Origin: Phocoena phocoena
Taxonomy: Eukaryota > Chordata > Mammalia > Artiodactyla > Phocoenidae
Length of the DNA: 64,000 nt
NCBI RefSeq assembly: GCF_963924675.1
Contig: NC_089224.1
Coordinates: 48,837,158 to 48,901,157, forward strand
Direction of reading: 5' to 3'
Below are positions 34,163 to 47,275 of this stretch, in pieces (position 1 is the stretch's first letter; every line of letters begins with the position of its first letter). Position numbers and translations under genes: made by a program. The notes beneath the pieces are model-generated. The model was not told the origin of the DNA and did not search any database. It worked only from the letters and a program-made list of their open reading frames with translations.

Positions 34163-35045
34163 CACAATTAAATACTACTGTACACTGTATACCTATTAGA
34201 GTGGCTAAAATTAAAAAGCCTGCCATACCAAGTGCTGGTGAGAATGTGGAGCAACAGAAGCTCTCCTATACTGCCGCTAGGATGTAAAATGGAACAACCA
34301 CTTTGTAAATTGGTTTGGGAGTTTCCTGAAAACCTAAGTATAAAACTGTTATATGATTCAGTCATTCCACTCCTTGACTTACCTAAGAGAAAAGAGAGCA
34401 TATCTCTGTCCATAGAAAAACTTATAGATGAATATTCACATAAGCTTTATTTGTAATGCCCCCAAACTGGAAGCACTCCAAACATCCATCAACAGGTGCA
34501 TATGTGTAAACAAACTGTGGTATATCCATACAATGGAATACTATTTGGCAGTATAAAGGAATGAACTATTCATATATGAATATGGATGAATCCCAATAAT
34601 TATGCTGATTAAAATAAGTCAGATGACAAAAGAGTACATACTGTATGACCATATTTATATAAGACTCTAGAAAATGCAAATTAATCATAGCAAGAGAAAG
34701 AACAGCAGTGGTTGCCTGGAAAGATAAAGCCAGACGTGAAAGGGAGTGATTACCAAGGGGCCTGAGAAAAATCTGAGGGGCAATGGATACTCTCTCACTT
34801 TTGGTGTTTCATGAATGGTTTCATGGATGTATACATATGTCAAACATTTGCAAACTGTGCGCTTTAAATAGGTGCACTCATTGTATGTCAACTGTACCTC
34901 AATAAAGCTGTTAAAAATAGGACATCCCGTCAAAGTCAAAGAACCAAGATTAATATGCTGTATCTATCCTCTTACTGCTTCAAATAAAGTAGAAGTAGTA
35001 ACAGTAGCAGCAAAAGCAGCACCAGTAGCAGCTAATATCTGAGGA

Positions 35046-35158
35046 GTTATTGTGTATCAGGCATCCTTTGAAGCACTTTATATGAGTTGACTCATTTATC
35101 ACTCAGGACTGCCCTGTTGTTTTATGAAGCAGGTGTTATTATCACACTTCACAGATGA
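35046..35158 (-). mobile_element. MIR SINE fragment
   Basis: 'attgtgtatcaggcatcctt', 'gaagcactttatatgagttg', 'atcacacttcacagatgaag' match the inverted MIR core. It is cut off exactly where L1 sequence begins. Confidence 0.8.
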
Positions 35159-35445
35159 AGACTGGCTTATTTCATTTAGCGTTATATCTTCGGGGTTCAT
35201 CCATGTTGCGGCATGTGTCAGAATGCCCTTCCTTTTTAAGGCTGAATAATATTCTGTTGTATCTATGTACCACATTTTGTTTATCTGTCCATCTTTCCAT
35301 GGACCTTTGGGTTGTTTCCACCTCTTGGCTATTGTGAATTGTACTGCTGTGAATATGGGTGTACCTGACTTTCAGTTCTTTTGGGAATTTACTCAGAAGA
35401 GGACTTGCTGGATCACATGGTAATTTTATGTTTAATTTTTTGGGG
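35159..35445 (-). mobile_element. L1M LINE, antisense fragment
   Basis: The plus strand reads 'ggttcatccatgttgcggca', 'ctttttaaggctgaataata', 'ccacattttgtttatctgtc' and 'ttgctggatcacatggtaat', the reverse complement of L1M ORF2 end. Confidence 0.87.
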
Positions 35446-35489
35446 AATAACCTTACCCTCTCATTCTTGAATTGTAGTTCACAGAGTGA

Positions 35490-35832
35490 ACTTTCTAGAA
35501 GGCAGATCTGACCATGTCATTCTGAGGGATAAAATTCACTAACGGTTCCCTAACTGACTTTAGGGTGAAATTCAGATTACTCAACACAGCGGGTCTTTCC
35601 CAGAAAATTCCATCTTACCCTGAGACCCCTACCCAAGGACTTCACTCCTTCCTCTAAGGTTCCAAAGCACCTTTTACATATAGTATCTCTATTAGCACGT
35701 CCCTCAACTCTGTATTAATGGTTCTACCTCTCCCAGGAGGCTGTAAGCTACTTGACAACAAGATTCATATTTTTATTCTTTCATAGTGCTTAGAACATTA
35801 GTAGAAACTTAATACGTATATGAATGAATGCC
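35490..35832 (+). mobile_element. L2 LINE 3' end
   Basis: Order of 'gcagatctgaccatgtcatt', 'ttagggtgaaattcagatta', 'caggaggctgtaagctactt', 'tcatagtgcttagaacatta' and terminal tgaatgaatg is that of the L2 3' region in sense. Confidence 0.83.
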
Positions 35833-38639
35833 AGTTCAGCTATCCAAAGAATAAAAATATTGCCGTTTTGTAAAGTAAGCACTGTAACAGAATATAGGTT
35901 AAACATCTGTGTGCGTGTGTGTGTACAATGCACATAGGTTAGACACACACATACATATATGTGTAATGAGAAAACCTCTTTTTTTATATGTAACATGTAG
36001 TCATTCACATGTTAGTTTCCATTTTCATTCTTAAGTTCTTTATGATGCAGTCTGGGGGCCCTGCTAAGCACAGTGGGGGAAAAGAGGCCAATGATACACA
36101 GCCCCCTTGAATGACAGGCACAGTACCAGATACAGGCTAATATCTAGGGTGTCTCTCTGCTGAGGAGTAACATGCATCTGTGCATGGACTGGGCCTTTGA
36201 CTTTATGAACACGCCACACAAGAAATATGTTCTTCCATGTGGGACTAGGAATCTGGGATGACTTCTTGATTAAAGGTTTAACAAGCTTCTGCTTTATACT
36301 CATACACAGAGGAAACATGGTTTCACTGTCTAATAATAAGATATTAGAAGAGTACTTCAGCATGCAGCTAAACCTGATAAAAGATTATGGATAATGGTTT
36401 TCCTGAAGCAGCAAGTCAAACTAAAATAAATGACAGTTTTGAACTGTGCACACTAGACGACTGCGGGATTTTTTTTCCTTTAATTCTGTGAATCTTTCTG
36501 GTAAATAAAAAACATCAGATTTTCCAAAAAGATTCTGGCTTTCCACACTGCACTGCCACAGGAAAAGTAATAGTCACAAACCACATTGCTGGGCTTTCTA
36601 CCGATGAGCTGGGCCTAAAAGGGGAGTCGTGCCCTCGGCCCATGCCAGGTCACTATAAAGGAGTGACCTCTCTCTCAAGATATAAGTAAACAAAACAAGC
36701 TTCTTCCAGGCCAAATGCATTCTCCATGGATCCTAAATGAGCAAGCCTTGGGACACTTCAACCTGCACAATTCGGAACATTACGGATCAGCAGAGTCTCT
36801 GGGCTTACCACTTTACCTACATTCGAAACAAGTGTTTTGATAGGAGTAAGAATCATGGCAGCAGGAAATAAACTGATAAACGAAAGTATATCAAAGCCAC
36901 AGAATCAATTTCTGAATATAGAGAAAAATTATGGCCTGCTCAGTTAGGTCTCAGAATTAAAGAAAATATACTGGTGCCAGAAGTGGAATTCTTGCATCAA
37001 ACTTAAAAAGCCTAAAATTCAGTTTTTCAATTCCAGTAAAATCTAAAAGCTATGGTAACCAAGAACCTCAAATGAACTTTGAAGTTCCTTAGACCTGAAT
37101 CATGTAATCAGGTTGGATTTGCATAGCCTAATTTCTTAAGTGGGGCCATGCAGACAGCCTTGAAACACTTTTAAAACCGATCTCAGAAGTGGACCTCCTT
37201 CACATAGCAAATTGGAAGCGCAACAAAGGGCATTCATTATCTGAGTTACATGAGGGTAAGTAAAGTGGTCTGTTTAAGCCACCAGAGAGACCTGACCACT
37301 GTGCTTGTGATTAGGGAACATTTAATTTATGAGTGCAATGTAATACAATCATATATATTTGCTAACTATATACACGATGAGGTTCTAAGGAAGTCAAGAT
37401 CTAACAGGGTCCATCCTCAAATTTTACACGTTTAAAAGCCCAAGTGAGAATATGTTCTACTCCAGGGTTCCTAAATTACTCAAGGTAGAGGTTCCCTAGA
37501 AACAAATATCTGACATGAAACAGGACCAAGAAGGGTGAAGCTCAAATAATTAAATGTATGACATACGGCAATCAATTAAGCTGAAGCAAAATTCAGCATC
37601 GCTGAATATGAAAAACAAACTGAAGTGTAAGGGAAATTGTAGGAGGAAAAAAAAAAGAACAAAGGGGTAGAGGTGGTGATGAGAATGTCAAGAAGCAGGC
37701 ACAGCAACTGGAAAGAGCAAAGATGACCATGAGGGGAAGAAAGAGGACAAGACAATAAGAATGGTCCAGAATCCAGGGACAGACCCTTCTTGAGCCATCT
37801 CAGAGGCCCTGAGGGCACCCCTGAATCACAGACCATTCAGAATTGAGATGCCCAGAGGTAAAGTTCTGCTGAATTCTCTGTGTACACTCTATTTAACACG
37901 ATGGGGACAGCATGCATAAAAGCCACATGTTTCTAAGAGGACAAATGTGAAAATGTGTCTCTCCAGGTCTCACCCTGTATTTGGAATGTAAAGAGTAAAT
38001 ACATGTGATGGGTATTGTGAGATCATATATGTCTATGGGGTTACTTTATCACCTGTTGTGTTGGGACAGGATTTCGATTATCAGTAGCAAGTGGAAAAGA
38101 CTTATGTATAGGCTGTGCTTTATATCTTAGGGGTAAGGATTTAGGGTTAAGTTCTAACAGCTGTAAAGTAAATGTCTCATGCCAATGATAACTCTCACTC
38201 CCCTCTGACTGAAACATATGTACACAGTATATTCTCCAGAAAGTGAACAATTTTCCACATCAGTAGATGACTGAAATGAAACGGTTAAATTTAATTTAAG
38301 CTTCTGTTCATAAACACACCAAGTTCACAAATGAGACTGTCTGTGTAGCATAAACTCAGTATAACGCAGTAGGATATAGTAGATCACAGAGAATGCTCTA
38401 AGGTGCCACCAGCTTACCAATGTTTTGTGTGCATCTGTCCTTCAATTACACAGCTTTCAAATACACAAAGGACAACAAACAGCCCTAGAGAGAGGTGAGA
38501 TCTGAAATTATTAAATTAAACCACAGAGGTTAGGTACTGAGATTACAAACACGTTCTGCATAGCCCCAAGAGGTACACTCAGAACCAAGAGATGAGAACG
38601 GGAAGATATCTTCAGCTCTGCTTCTGAGTACGGACTAGC
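35833..38639. other. Unique intronic sequence with a TG/CA patch
   Basis: An imperfect alternating TG/CA and TA stretch lies at 35911-35962. Otherwise AT-rich intron with no exon or named repeat over about 2.7 kb, one of the larger repeat-poor stretches of the window. Confidence 0.5.
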
Positions 38640-38790
38640 TGAGAATAATAGTTATTGTGATCTCACTGAATTCTCATAACAGCCTAATGAGATTACAATA
38701 AAGAAATTGAGGATGAGAGACAGTTTTGCCCAAGGTAACAGAGCACATGTGTTGCAGTCAGGATGCAGAGGCCTACCAAAAGCCAAGGTT
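38640..38790 (-). mobile_element. MIR SINE
   Basis: 'attctcataacagcctaatg', 'aaagaaattgaggatgagag', 'tgcccaaggtaacagagcac' is inverted MIR. Confidence 0.78.
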
Positions 38791-40479
38791 CTTTCTGTCA
38801 TTCTAGCTGTACTCACAAGTTTCTGGTCTTCAGCGTGGGTCAAACGGTTGGCTGACCACTGGTCAGCAGTTGGGGGGGCTTTATACGTCACATCGTTGTA
38901 CACAGATGTTGCCTAAAAGTCCCTTGTTACCCTGACATGCTACAATTCTCTTACCAAAGCACACTGCTTGCATTTCCTTTCAACACTTACTACTTTGTTG
39001 AGGCAAAACCCTACAGCAGCTTTCTCTAGCCTTCTCTGGCTCTTAATTAAGTCTCTCCTATATAGGAAGCAGGATTCTACTTTTTATGTCATTATTCATT
39101 TTAACAGTATAAGATTAGCCTTAGACATCAGGAAGAGAGGGATAAATGAGGAAGATCCAAGTGACTTGAGCTGGGAGTGGGAAAAAAAAAAGATGCAGAT
39201 CTTCCTTCATAAATAAAACTTTCCATTCACACACACACACACAAAAAAAAACTGGAATGAAGATACAAACAGTGTGGACCATATAACTGAACACAGGAAA
39301 GATTAAACTCACTGCATTCTTTCATTCTTATGACAGAGCTAAATGACCATGAAAGTTTACCAGGGTAAGAAAAGGTAAGAGGAAAATAAAGTGAGCTATG
39401 GGTTTCCTTAGGAATAGCAATTGTTCCTGCTGCATCTGGCAGCAACGTAGAGCATAGGAAAGTTCATGAAAAAGTGCTAGCATCACAGGCAATGTGGAGA
39501 AAACATTTACATTAAGACACCATAAAACTACATTCACATCTATCATGCCCTTCTGAAAACTTCAGCGCACATTCTAAGGAAATGAAGATAACTAATTTAA
39601 AGGTGTGAAAAGAAGTATGATCCTATAGAAAGGGCACAAGCATGGGGACTGGGAGACCTGGAATCCAGGCCCTACTGAGTGGCCCAGAGTCCCTTAACTC
39701 CAAAAAAAAAGGTGTAAATTCCCAAAGAATACAATTCTAAGCTTTGTTTAAAATCTGAAATTTACAAATTGGATGAAACCAGCACATGTTATTCTAAACA
39801 GTCACACTCATTTTAAAAGTCAAATTTATCATTATGAGTATCAAGATTCAACCTTGATCAATCTCATAATTAGTTGGTCTCACAGCATCTTAAACATCTT
39901 CATGAAAAGAGGTTCACTTAGTCTAGTTGTTAAAAAAAAATGTTTTTTTTCTGAGCCACAAAATCCTTAAAAAATTTCCCTACGCATAGAATGTAGCTGA
40001 TTTTCATTTGGCAAAGGATCAGAAATTCTGGACACACCCGGGCTACCTCCACATTTCATCTGGGTTGAGTCTTCTTTGAAGAGCTTGAGGTTCCTGCCAA
40101 TGTCTCATGTATACACACCTTGAAGGATTTAGTAAAGACGGCTGGGTTGTCTTCTGTCCCAGTCCTAAGTGGTTTCTAAGGGCAGGATAAAATAACTGGC
40201 TTCGTTCAGGTCAGAGCAAGAGCCAGGATTAACAAAAGGATAATCAAGTGACATAACCAGCTGACTGCAAGGCATTAACAGATTCAAGAGCATTTGGAAC
40301 ACTGCAAGGGACAAGTGTCTAAATTTAGTTTAATAGGATTTTCTGCAGCATATTCCCTGTCTTTCTAATTTATTTTTTTCTGATATTTTCAAAGTCACAG
40401 AACCAGTAACATACTGTTTTAAATACTAAAGGTTTTTAAATGTGTTTAATATCTGTCAGGGCCAGCTACCTTATGATCC
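38791..40479. other. Intronic sequence with a short MIR remnant
   Basis: A sense MIR head remnant lies at 39620-39702 (listed separately). A short CA run occurs at 39229-39242. Nothing else is recognised. Confidence 0.45.
39620..39702 (+). mobile_element. MIR SINE 5' fragment
   Basis: 'atagaaagggcacaagcatg', 'gactgggagacctggaatcc' and 'gtcccttaactcc' follow the tRNA-derived head of MIR. Confidence 0.6.
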
Positions 40480-41550
40480 TTCTTTATATTTTTTCAAGCT
40501 ATACTTGATTATTTCTCCATAAAAAAATCATGATAATTTTATAGTAGCATTTTTTACAAGTATCATGTTACATTTATAGTTTAATTCAGGTAAAACTGGT
40601 ACCTTTATGATGCTGAGTCTCCTCATCTAAAAAAGAACATGGTATGCCTTTCTATTTCTTATGCCTCCTTCTAAGGAAGAATTTTACTTTATTTTTTTAA
40701 ATTTAAGATAAAAAAATTTATTCCTAGCCATTTTTTTTTAATGCTACTGCAAATGAGGTCTTTTCTTCCACTGTATCTTCTAACTGGTGGTTGTTTTTAT
40801 CTATGTAAGCTATTTCTGTATGTTAATATTTCTGTATGTTAAAATGAGTGTGCTGGGCTTCCCTGGTGGCGCAGTGGTCGAGTGTGTGCCTGCCGATGCA
40901 GGGGACACGGGTTCGTGCCCCGGTCCGGGAAGATCCCACATGCCGCAGAGCGGCTGGGCCCATGAGCCATGGCCGCTGAGCCTGCGCGTCTGGAGCCTGT
41001 GCTCCACAATGGGAGAGGCCACAACAGTGAGAGGCCCGCGTACCGGGGGGGAAAAAAAAAAAGAGTGTGCTTATTGTTTGTCATGTTATTCTATTTGATC
41101 CCATAAAGCTTTCTAGGTACACAGTCATATCATCTGATAATAGCAATGATTTTACTGCCTCTTCCAGTTTCTATACTCCCACTCTGTTTTCCTTGTTGAA
41201 CTGTGTTGATGACAAAGTACCTCCAGAATAAAGTTAAGCAACAGTCTTATTCCTGACTCTAATGGGAGTGTTTTAAAATTTTGGCATGATGCTGGTTGGT
41301 GAGACTGAGGCAGATTAAGGAAGCATTAATCTATTCCTATAAGGAATTACTGGAATGAATACTCAATTGTATCAAATGCCTTTATCACTTCCGGAAATAA
41401 TTATATACGTCTCCTTGCACCTAATATGGCAAAATGTGTTAGCAGCCTCCCTCATAGTAAGCCATCATCGGGCTTGAATAAGACCAACTGGATTTCTCCC
41501 CCAACATTTTGTTATTTAAAAAACTTGAAAACAACAGTGCAAGAATAATC
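40480..41550 (-). mobile_element. L1M LINE, antisense ORF2 fragment carrying a SINE
   Basis: The plus strand has 'acagtcatatcatctgataa', 'cagtcttattcctgactcta' and 'aattgtatcaaatgccttta', the reverse complement of the L1 RT region in order, strongly diverged. A CHR SINE interrupts it at 40855-41062. Confidence 0.72.
40855..41062 (+). mobile_element. CHR SINE, young form
   Basis: gggcttccctggtggcgcag head, ggttcgtgccccggtccg B-box region, body, then an unusual ggggggg run just before the A tail. Duplication gagtgtgct at 40846-40854 and 41063-41071. Confidence 0.97.
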
Positions 41551-41559
41551 TATATATGT

Positions 41560-42460
41560 ACTATCTCAATTTTTTAAATTAACAATTTTGTACGTTTGTT
41601 TTTGATGTGTATATATATATTACGTACAGGTTTATATATATATTTTTTGCTTAACCATGTGAAAGCAAATTCCAACTTTATGACACTTCATCCCCAAATA
41701 TTTTATTAAGCAACTCCTAAGAATAAGCACATTGTCTCAAATAACCACATGCTAATACCACACTTTAAAACAATAATTTCCTAATATCCATATCTTACCC
41801 ATGTGTGATTTGCTTAGATCTTCAGAATATCTTTTAAACTCACTTTTCCAGAACATCAATCATGGTTCACGAATGACATTTAGTTTTTATATCCTTCTAG
41901 TCTTTCAGTTCTGAAATGTTTCCCCTACCCCTTCTTCTTTTTCTTCCATGACACTGGTATTTCAACAGACCAGCTCAACTGTTTTGGAGAATGTTACAAA
42001 CTTCAGATTCATCCAATTGTTTTCTGATGGCGTCACTTAACTTGGTCCTCTATGTATTTTTTGAAATCTCAAAGATAGGTGCACAAGGCTTAATTAGGTT
42101 CAGGTTAATTATTTGGCTGAAGACTGCTTCCTAAGGTGAGGATATGTGCTTCAGGTTACATCACATCAGGAGGCATACATGTCAGGTTGTCCCACTATTA
42201 TCAATGCTCAGTTTGACCAAGTGGTTAAAGTGGTCACCTCCAGGTTTCCCCTTGATAAAGTTAGATTTCCACCTTTTCAATTAGGAATAATTTTGTGGTG
42301 TGACAACCTAGTACCATACAAACATATTAATGACTCTAACATCATTTATCAAAATCATTTTTCAATTGGGGGTTAGAGAATTGTGATTTTCTAACTCTAT
42401 CATTCCTTATACATTTACTAGGTGTCATTCTTCTGTAAAAAGCAAGCTATTTTTTGCTTC
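41560..42460 (-). mobile_element. L1M 3' UTR-type sequence, antisense
   Basis: 'tgaaatgtttcccctacccc', 'aggttacatcacatcaggag', 'cccactattatcaatgctca', 'acctccaggtttccccttga' and 'ctctatcattccttatacat' follow the order of old L1M 3' UTRs read in reverse. Its position to the right of an antisense ORF2 piece means a separate element or a rearrangement. Confidence 0.55.
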
Positions 42461-42544
42461 ATTTAATTCTTTCCTTTCTACCCTTAATTTAATTATGTCT
42501 GATAGGAGGTTCAGACATAATCCTGCTTTTTAAAAATGTTGGTC

Positions 42545-42925
42545 TGCCTCTACTTGGTATACCATCACAGACGTAATCATATTAAAATGAGGTCATACTG
42601 CATTAGGGTGGACCCTTAATCCAATATGACTGATGGTCTTATAAAAAGAGAAGAAACAAGGAAACAGAAACATAGGGAAAACACCTTGTGATGACAGAGG
42701 CACAGATGGAGTGATGTGTCTACAAGACAAGGAACACCAACGATTGCCAGGAGTACCAGAAGCTAGGAGAAACATGGAACAGACTCTCCTCTAGAGCCTT
42801 CAGACAGATCATGGCCCTGCCAACACCTTGATTTTGGACTTCTAGTCTCCAGAACTGTGAGAGAAAAAATTTCTGTTGTTCTAAGCCACTTAGTTGTGGT
42901 TGTTACAGCAGCCCTGGGATACACA
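42545..42925 (+). mobile_element. MLT1-type MaLR LTR
   Basis: 'aaaatgaggtcatactgcat', 'tagggtggacccttaatcca', 'atatgactgatggtcttata', 'ccttgattttggacttctag', 'tctccagaactgtgagagaa' and 'tctgttgttctaagccactt' are MLT1 LTR landmarks in sense order. The 5' start is blurred. Confidence 0.88.
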
Positions 42926-44514
42926 CTGCTTTGGTCTTCATTCTGTCATATTTTAGGTAATATTTTGTCTTTAAGCATTTACATGTTTTTCAACATTTGG
43001 ATATTTTCCTTTGTATATTGTTAGGACATGTATATGTGAATTTTAAAAATTATTTGAGTGTCCTGAGTTTCTGAGAGGATGACTCACTTCCAACTTCTCA
43101 AAGAGATGATAAAACTCAAGCCCCACCCTCATTCCCCGCCTCCTGTGGTCTCACCCCCCCTCACCCGGCCCCGACTCCGACTTCTCCCATGACAGATCAG
43201 GTCTTCAGTTACCTCCTCATTTTTGGTCCCTGATATTTCCTTTATTTTCTGGTTATCCCTGATATTCATTAAAACATATAATTGTTATATTTTATCCAGC
43301 ATTCCTAAGTTTTGTAGCAAGATTTTTTTTTTCAAGTTTTCTGGTCTTATTCCTCTGTGCACAGATTTCTCCTGTGTACAGATTGTGTTCATTCAGACCT
43401 CAGAGGGGGTCTTCCTTGATGGATTAGACACTCCATTTTCACTGCCTCCCTCTCTGCTTCTGTGGGCCCACTGCAAGGGGAGGGGTTATGAAATGGTGGA
43501 ACGTTACAGCTCATTTTACCCATGAGGAAGGAAGGCCCAACAGGAAAGGACTTGCCCCAAGGGCAGGCACACTGCACGTGAACACAATGAGACACAGCTG
43601 CAGGCTTCATCCCTCTCGAAGCAAGTCTTAGAGGCGAGTTCATCTGCCACTCTGCTGGATATGGTTCTAATATTAAAAGCCATTTGCCGAGCATCTTTAT
43701 ACCATATGTTTAAGTCCTCAGAGTTGGATTCAAAATATTGGAATAAGTGTTTTCTTTAGTCTGTGGAACATCTAGGAAACCATATGGCCTCATTGCTGAC
43801 AAAATTTTAACATAGGCCTTTGTAATATTTAGGAGACCGTTCCAATCAAAAGCATAGAATATAGGACATTTTCCAAAGAAGAAGGGTAAAATAAAGGGAA
43901 AAGATGAAAAAATTTTAATGGCAAGTGAATCTGGCTAAAGAACAAAAGACAGACAATAACGGGTAATCTTCAGAGAAACAACAAAGACAGACTCAGAAAT
44001 GAATACTGGCTAACCTCACGTAACCTAGCCATCAGGAAACCACAGAAAAAGAGGGCTAAGGGAGAGATCTCTAACAACTTCACAGTTCTGCTGAGTTTTC
44101 AAGCTCACAGCTGGCTTTTAGGATACCACTTAAGGAAATTTTAATTGGACTTCCTGGACTTAAATTTATTCTACTGGGTAAATCATATGTATATGGAAAA
44201 ACATAATAAAAAAGTCATAAATGCCTAGCAGGTTGAGAGAAATCTGGCCACATCTTCATATATGATTGAAAGAATATGAGGTAAATAGCCCATCCTCTGA
44301 TTCCAAATGGGTAGACACAATCAATTCAAAACAAACTAACAAAAAAAAAAAAAGAAAAAGAAAAACAATAAGTCCCTAACAGATGGATCCTGAATACACA
44401 GAGGAGCTCAAGTCCTCTAAATATAATTTTGCCCACGTGTTGGACCATATGTTCTCCTTTGGAGATTGTGGTAGCCAGAACTATTTTCTTCTTTCAGAGA
44501 GATCACCAGCAAGC
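42926..44514. other. Intronic sequence with one MIR remnant
   Basis: A C-rich patch lies at 43120-43190. An inverted MIR piece lies at 43503-43605 (listed). A homopurine A/G run occurs near 44340-44365. No exon is recognised. Confidence 0.45.
43503..43605 (-). mobile_element. MIR SINE fragment, diverged
   Basis: 'ttttacccatgaggaaggaa', 'ggcccaacaggaaaggactt', 'gccccaagggcaggcacac' is consistent with the inverted MIR core. Confidence 0.5.
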
Positions 44515-44810
44515 GTGACAATGCAAGGCACTCTCACTGGGACAGTAAATTGATGCATCTATCCTGGGATGCAAATTTGCAATAGGGGTAGAAATTTAAC
44601 AGGTATATTTTTTGATCCATCAACATGACCCCTGGGTATTAAGTCTAAAGACACGATTGAATAGGGTTTTCATCATGACATAATTATGACAAATACTGAC
44701 AACGACCTAAACATTCACCATTAGATGACTGGCTAAACAAATGATGGTACATGTCATCAGTGAAATTCTATGTAACACGTAAAATGATGGGGCACTAAAC
44801 CAGTGGAGGT
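44515..44810 (+). mobile_element. L1M LINE ORF2 3' fragment, sense
   Basis: 'actgggacagtaaattgatg', 'gacaacgacctaaacattca', 'ccattagatgactggctaaa' and 'caaatgatggtacatgtcat' match the ORF2 C-terminal coding part. Old and broken. Confidence 0.72.
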
Positions 44811-46274
44811 GACCTTATTCGAAGAGCCACGTGGTCTTTCCTGGGAGTTTAAGCTCAGGACGTAACACACTGAAACAGGCAAGCACTGCTGGTCAGCCAC
44901 GTGGGGCCAGTGTTCAGCAGGGCAGGAGGGCTAAGGAGCAGGGAGAGCCGCAGGAGACAGACTAAGGCTCTTCTTGCTTGAATGCCAACCTCAGTGAATT
45001 TCCTCTTTGGACTGTGTACACTTGGGGTGGGAGAGACAGGAGAGGACATCCCTGGAGGGTAATACTGAAACTCCTGTCAATCTGGCAAGTATATATTTCA
45101 GTGGGTTTTAACTTAGTTTGGAGAAACATAAGATGTGACCATTTATTTCCTTCACCTTGAATGATATGAAAGAGTTTATGCTGGTTGCACAGAAGTCTAA
45201 TAATATCTTCACCAAATGATTGACGGTAAACCATTAGGATTATATAGATGGAAATATTTCAGGGAATTTTGGCTTTTTTCCCACATGCTATTCTGTCATT
45301 TTATTTTTTACAGTTTGCATATACTATACCTTCAGGAAAAGAATAAAAACTGAATGAAAAAACTTGATGAAACATCTAACTTCTCTTCAAGGTCAGAAAC
45401 ATCTTCCACTGTACTTGTAACCTACACAGAACAGGAGCTTAAAGTCTAATTTGGTCCAACTCCTCTACATATGCAGAAACAATGCCAGAGAGTTTGCTAA
45501 ATGACCAGCATCATTTTCTCCATCTAGTTTCATCTTTTATTTCCTTTTCTTCTTTCTCAGTTATTTAATACTTCTCAACTTTGGCTGATAAAATTTTACC
45601 TCTTGATACTATGTCCTACTACCTTAGGTTATCTAAAGCCTGGGATTCAGAACCATTCCAATACAAACATATTCACACAGATGAAAAAATAAAAATAAAA
45701 ACTTCCCAAGGACTTTCTGCTGGTTCTCTCCCATTCATGAAGACTTTCCAGATATCGATCTACCTCTTCTGCTCTCTGTCTCCCTCTCTCTCTCTCATAC
45801 ACACACACACCTGTGAGCACAAGTCTTCTCTTTCATTAATCCCCTAGAACTGTACACCATTAAGGTTCTTCAACAACCACACTGCATTCCCCACAGAGAC
45901 TTCCCCACCTCTCCGCATAACTATTGTCAAATGTTCTATCTTAAGGCTCAATGACCTCAAGGCCTTTGCTTCTCTGTCCAACATAAAGGGTAAAGGAGTA
46001 CACAGCACAGAGATGAGGCTGCTTTTCAATCCAATTCCATTTCTATGTGGACCAAAAATAGAAGCCAGTTCAAACAAAGTTCAAAAATGCTACCAGCTAT
46101 ATTTTACTTTCCTGGGGCCACTGGATACTGAAAAGCTCATGTATTTGTATAGTCCAGAACTTAGAGCAGGTCTGGAAAACTCCATCTCCAAGGCTGATAT
46201 GAAGAGCAGTAATCATTGACAATATGGCTTGGATTATTTCATGAGGCAGAAGTTCAGAGTCAGAAGGCACCATG

Positions 46275-46400
46275 CTTTATTAGACCAGACAATGGAACCC
46301 TGGAGGTTAAGGTGTTGACCAAAGCCATAAGTGAACAGCTGTGTCTGGAGTTGAGTCCAGGTCTCCAAGTCTTCCTACCCAGGAGTCTATCAAAGTACAT
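46275..46400 (-). mobile_element. MIR SINE fragment
   Basis: 'cagacaatggaaccctggag', 'gttaaggtgttgaccaaagc' and 'ggagttgagtccaggtctcc' is the inverted MIR. Confidence 0.65.
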
Positions 46401-47236
46401 AATATTCATCCTTAAGTTTTTCTAGGGTAGTACCTGGTCAAATATATTTAAGGCTGATGACAGAATCCTACACACCAGCTACAGGACAAGATTAGGGGTG
46501 AACAGGAGTAAGTACAGAGAGACAGAAAGCAGAAAATGAATATGCTTTTCAAATTCTAACAGCCCACTTCCAGATTCTGGAGATTCAATGCCAATCTGAT
46601 ATTTCTTTTTCCTTTCAAGCAACATCATGATGATAGAGCAGATGAGAAGACAAGAAAAATGCAGGAGAAGCAACCCAGGCCACACAGTGAGGAGATATGG
46701 CTTACAACTCCTAGCAGTTTCTGTAACTGCGAAACTGTGGGATATTTAAACCTTCCTTGATTCACTTCAAGCTCAGTAGTCAAAAAGGCTGTTTGGGAAG
46801 CAATGATGGGGATTCCTTGATGAAGTCATTAACAGAAATTATGCACCAGGGGATTTCTAATGAAGTTGCTAATACAAGAACTGTTTATGCCAGATGACTA
46901 AAAATGTTGCTTTGAATTCCTCAGGTTATATTATGAACACAAAAGCTGGGACTGGCTACTACTCTGATTGGAGTTTATACAGGAATACATTTGAGGATGA
47001 GCCCAAGCTGAAAATGGAAAGCCAGCTATGAACATGGAAGAGAGCGGACTGTCTCTGCATCTGTTAGCAATATATCTGCCCACGCCTAAGTGTTCATCTC
47101 CCAGTTTTCACATCCCATGTGGACTCTAGTACCTGTGTGGGGTCAGTGACCCCTGAGGAGGAGCTGTCAGCCTGTGACAGCATCAAAGTTCCAACTAGAC
47201 TTTTAGTCCACTCCCCAGTGGTGCGTCCGTTCTTTC

Positions 47237-47275
47237 CATACACACATACATACACACACACACACTTTTTTTTTT
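47237..47275. repeat. CA-rich microsatellite followed by T run
   Basis: Imperfect catacacacatacatacacacacac then ttttttttt. Short simple sequence. Confidence 0.85.

Larger units (their letters stand above)
30045..34920 (+). mobile_element. L1M LINE, long sense copy with internal deletions and two SINEs
   Basis: 5' UTR-like sequence to about 30900, then ORF1 (e.g. 'atgaaatctacaatgtctga', 'aaatgttaaaggaagctctt'), an AT-rich inter-ORF stretch near 32070-32140, ORF2 without its endonuclease part, then the RT-to-C-terminal region and 3' UTR ending 'acctcaataaagctgttaaa'. At about 32345 the post-endonuclease region jumps straight to the RT block 'gtttatcccaggaatataag', a deletion of several hundred bases compared with a full L1. 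All frames are broken. SINEs at 31366-31699 and 33944-34162 are later insertions. Confidence 0.9.
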
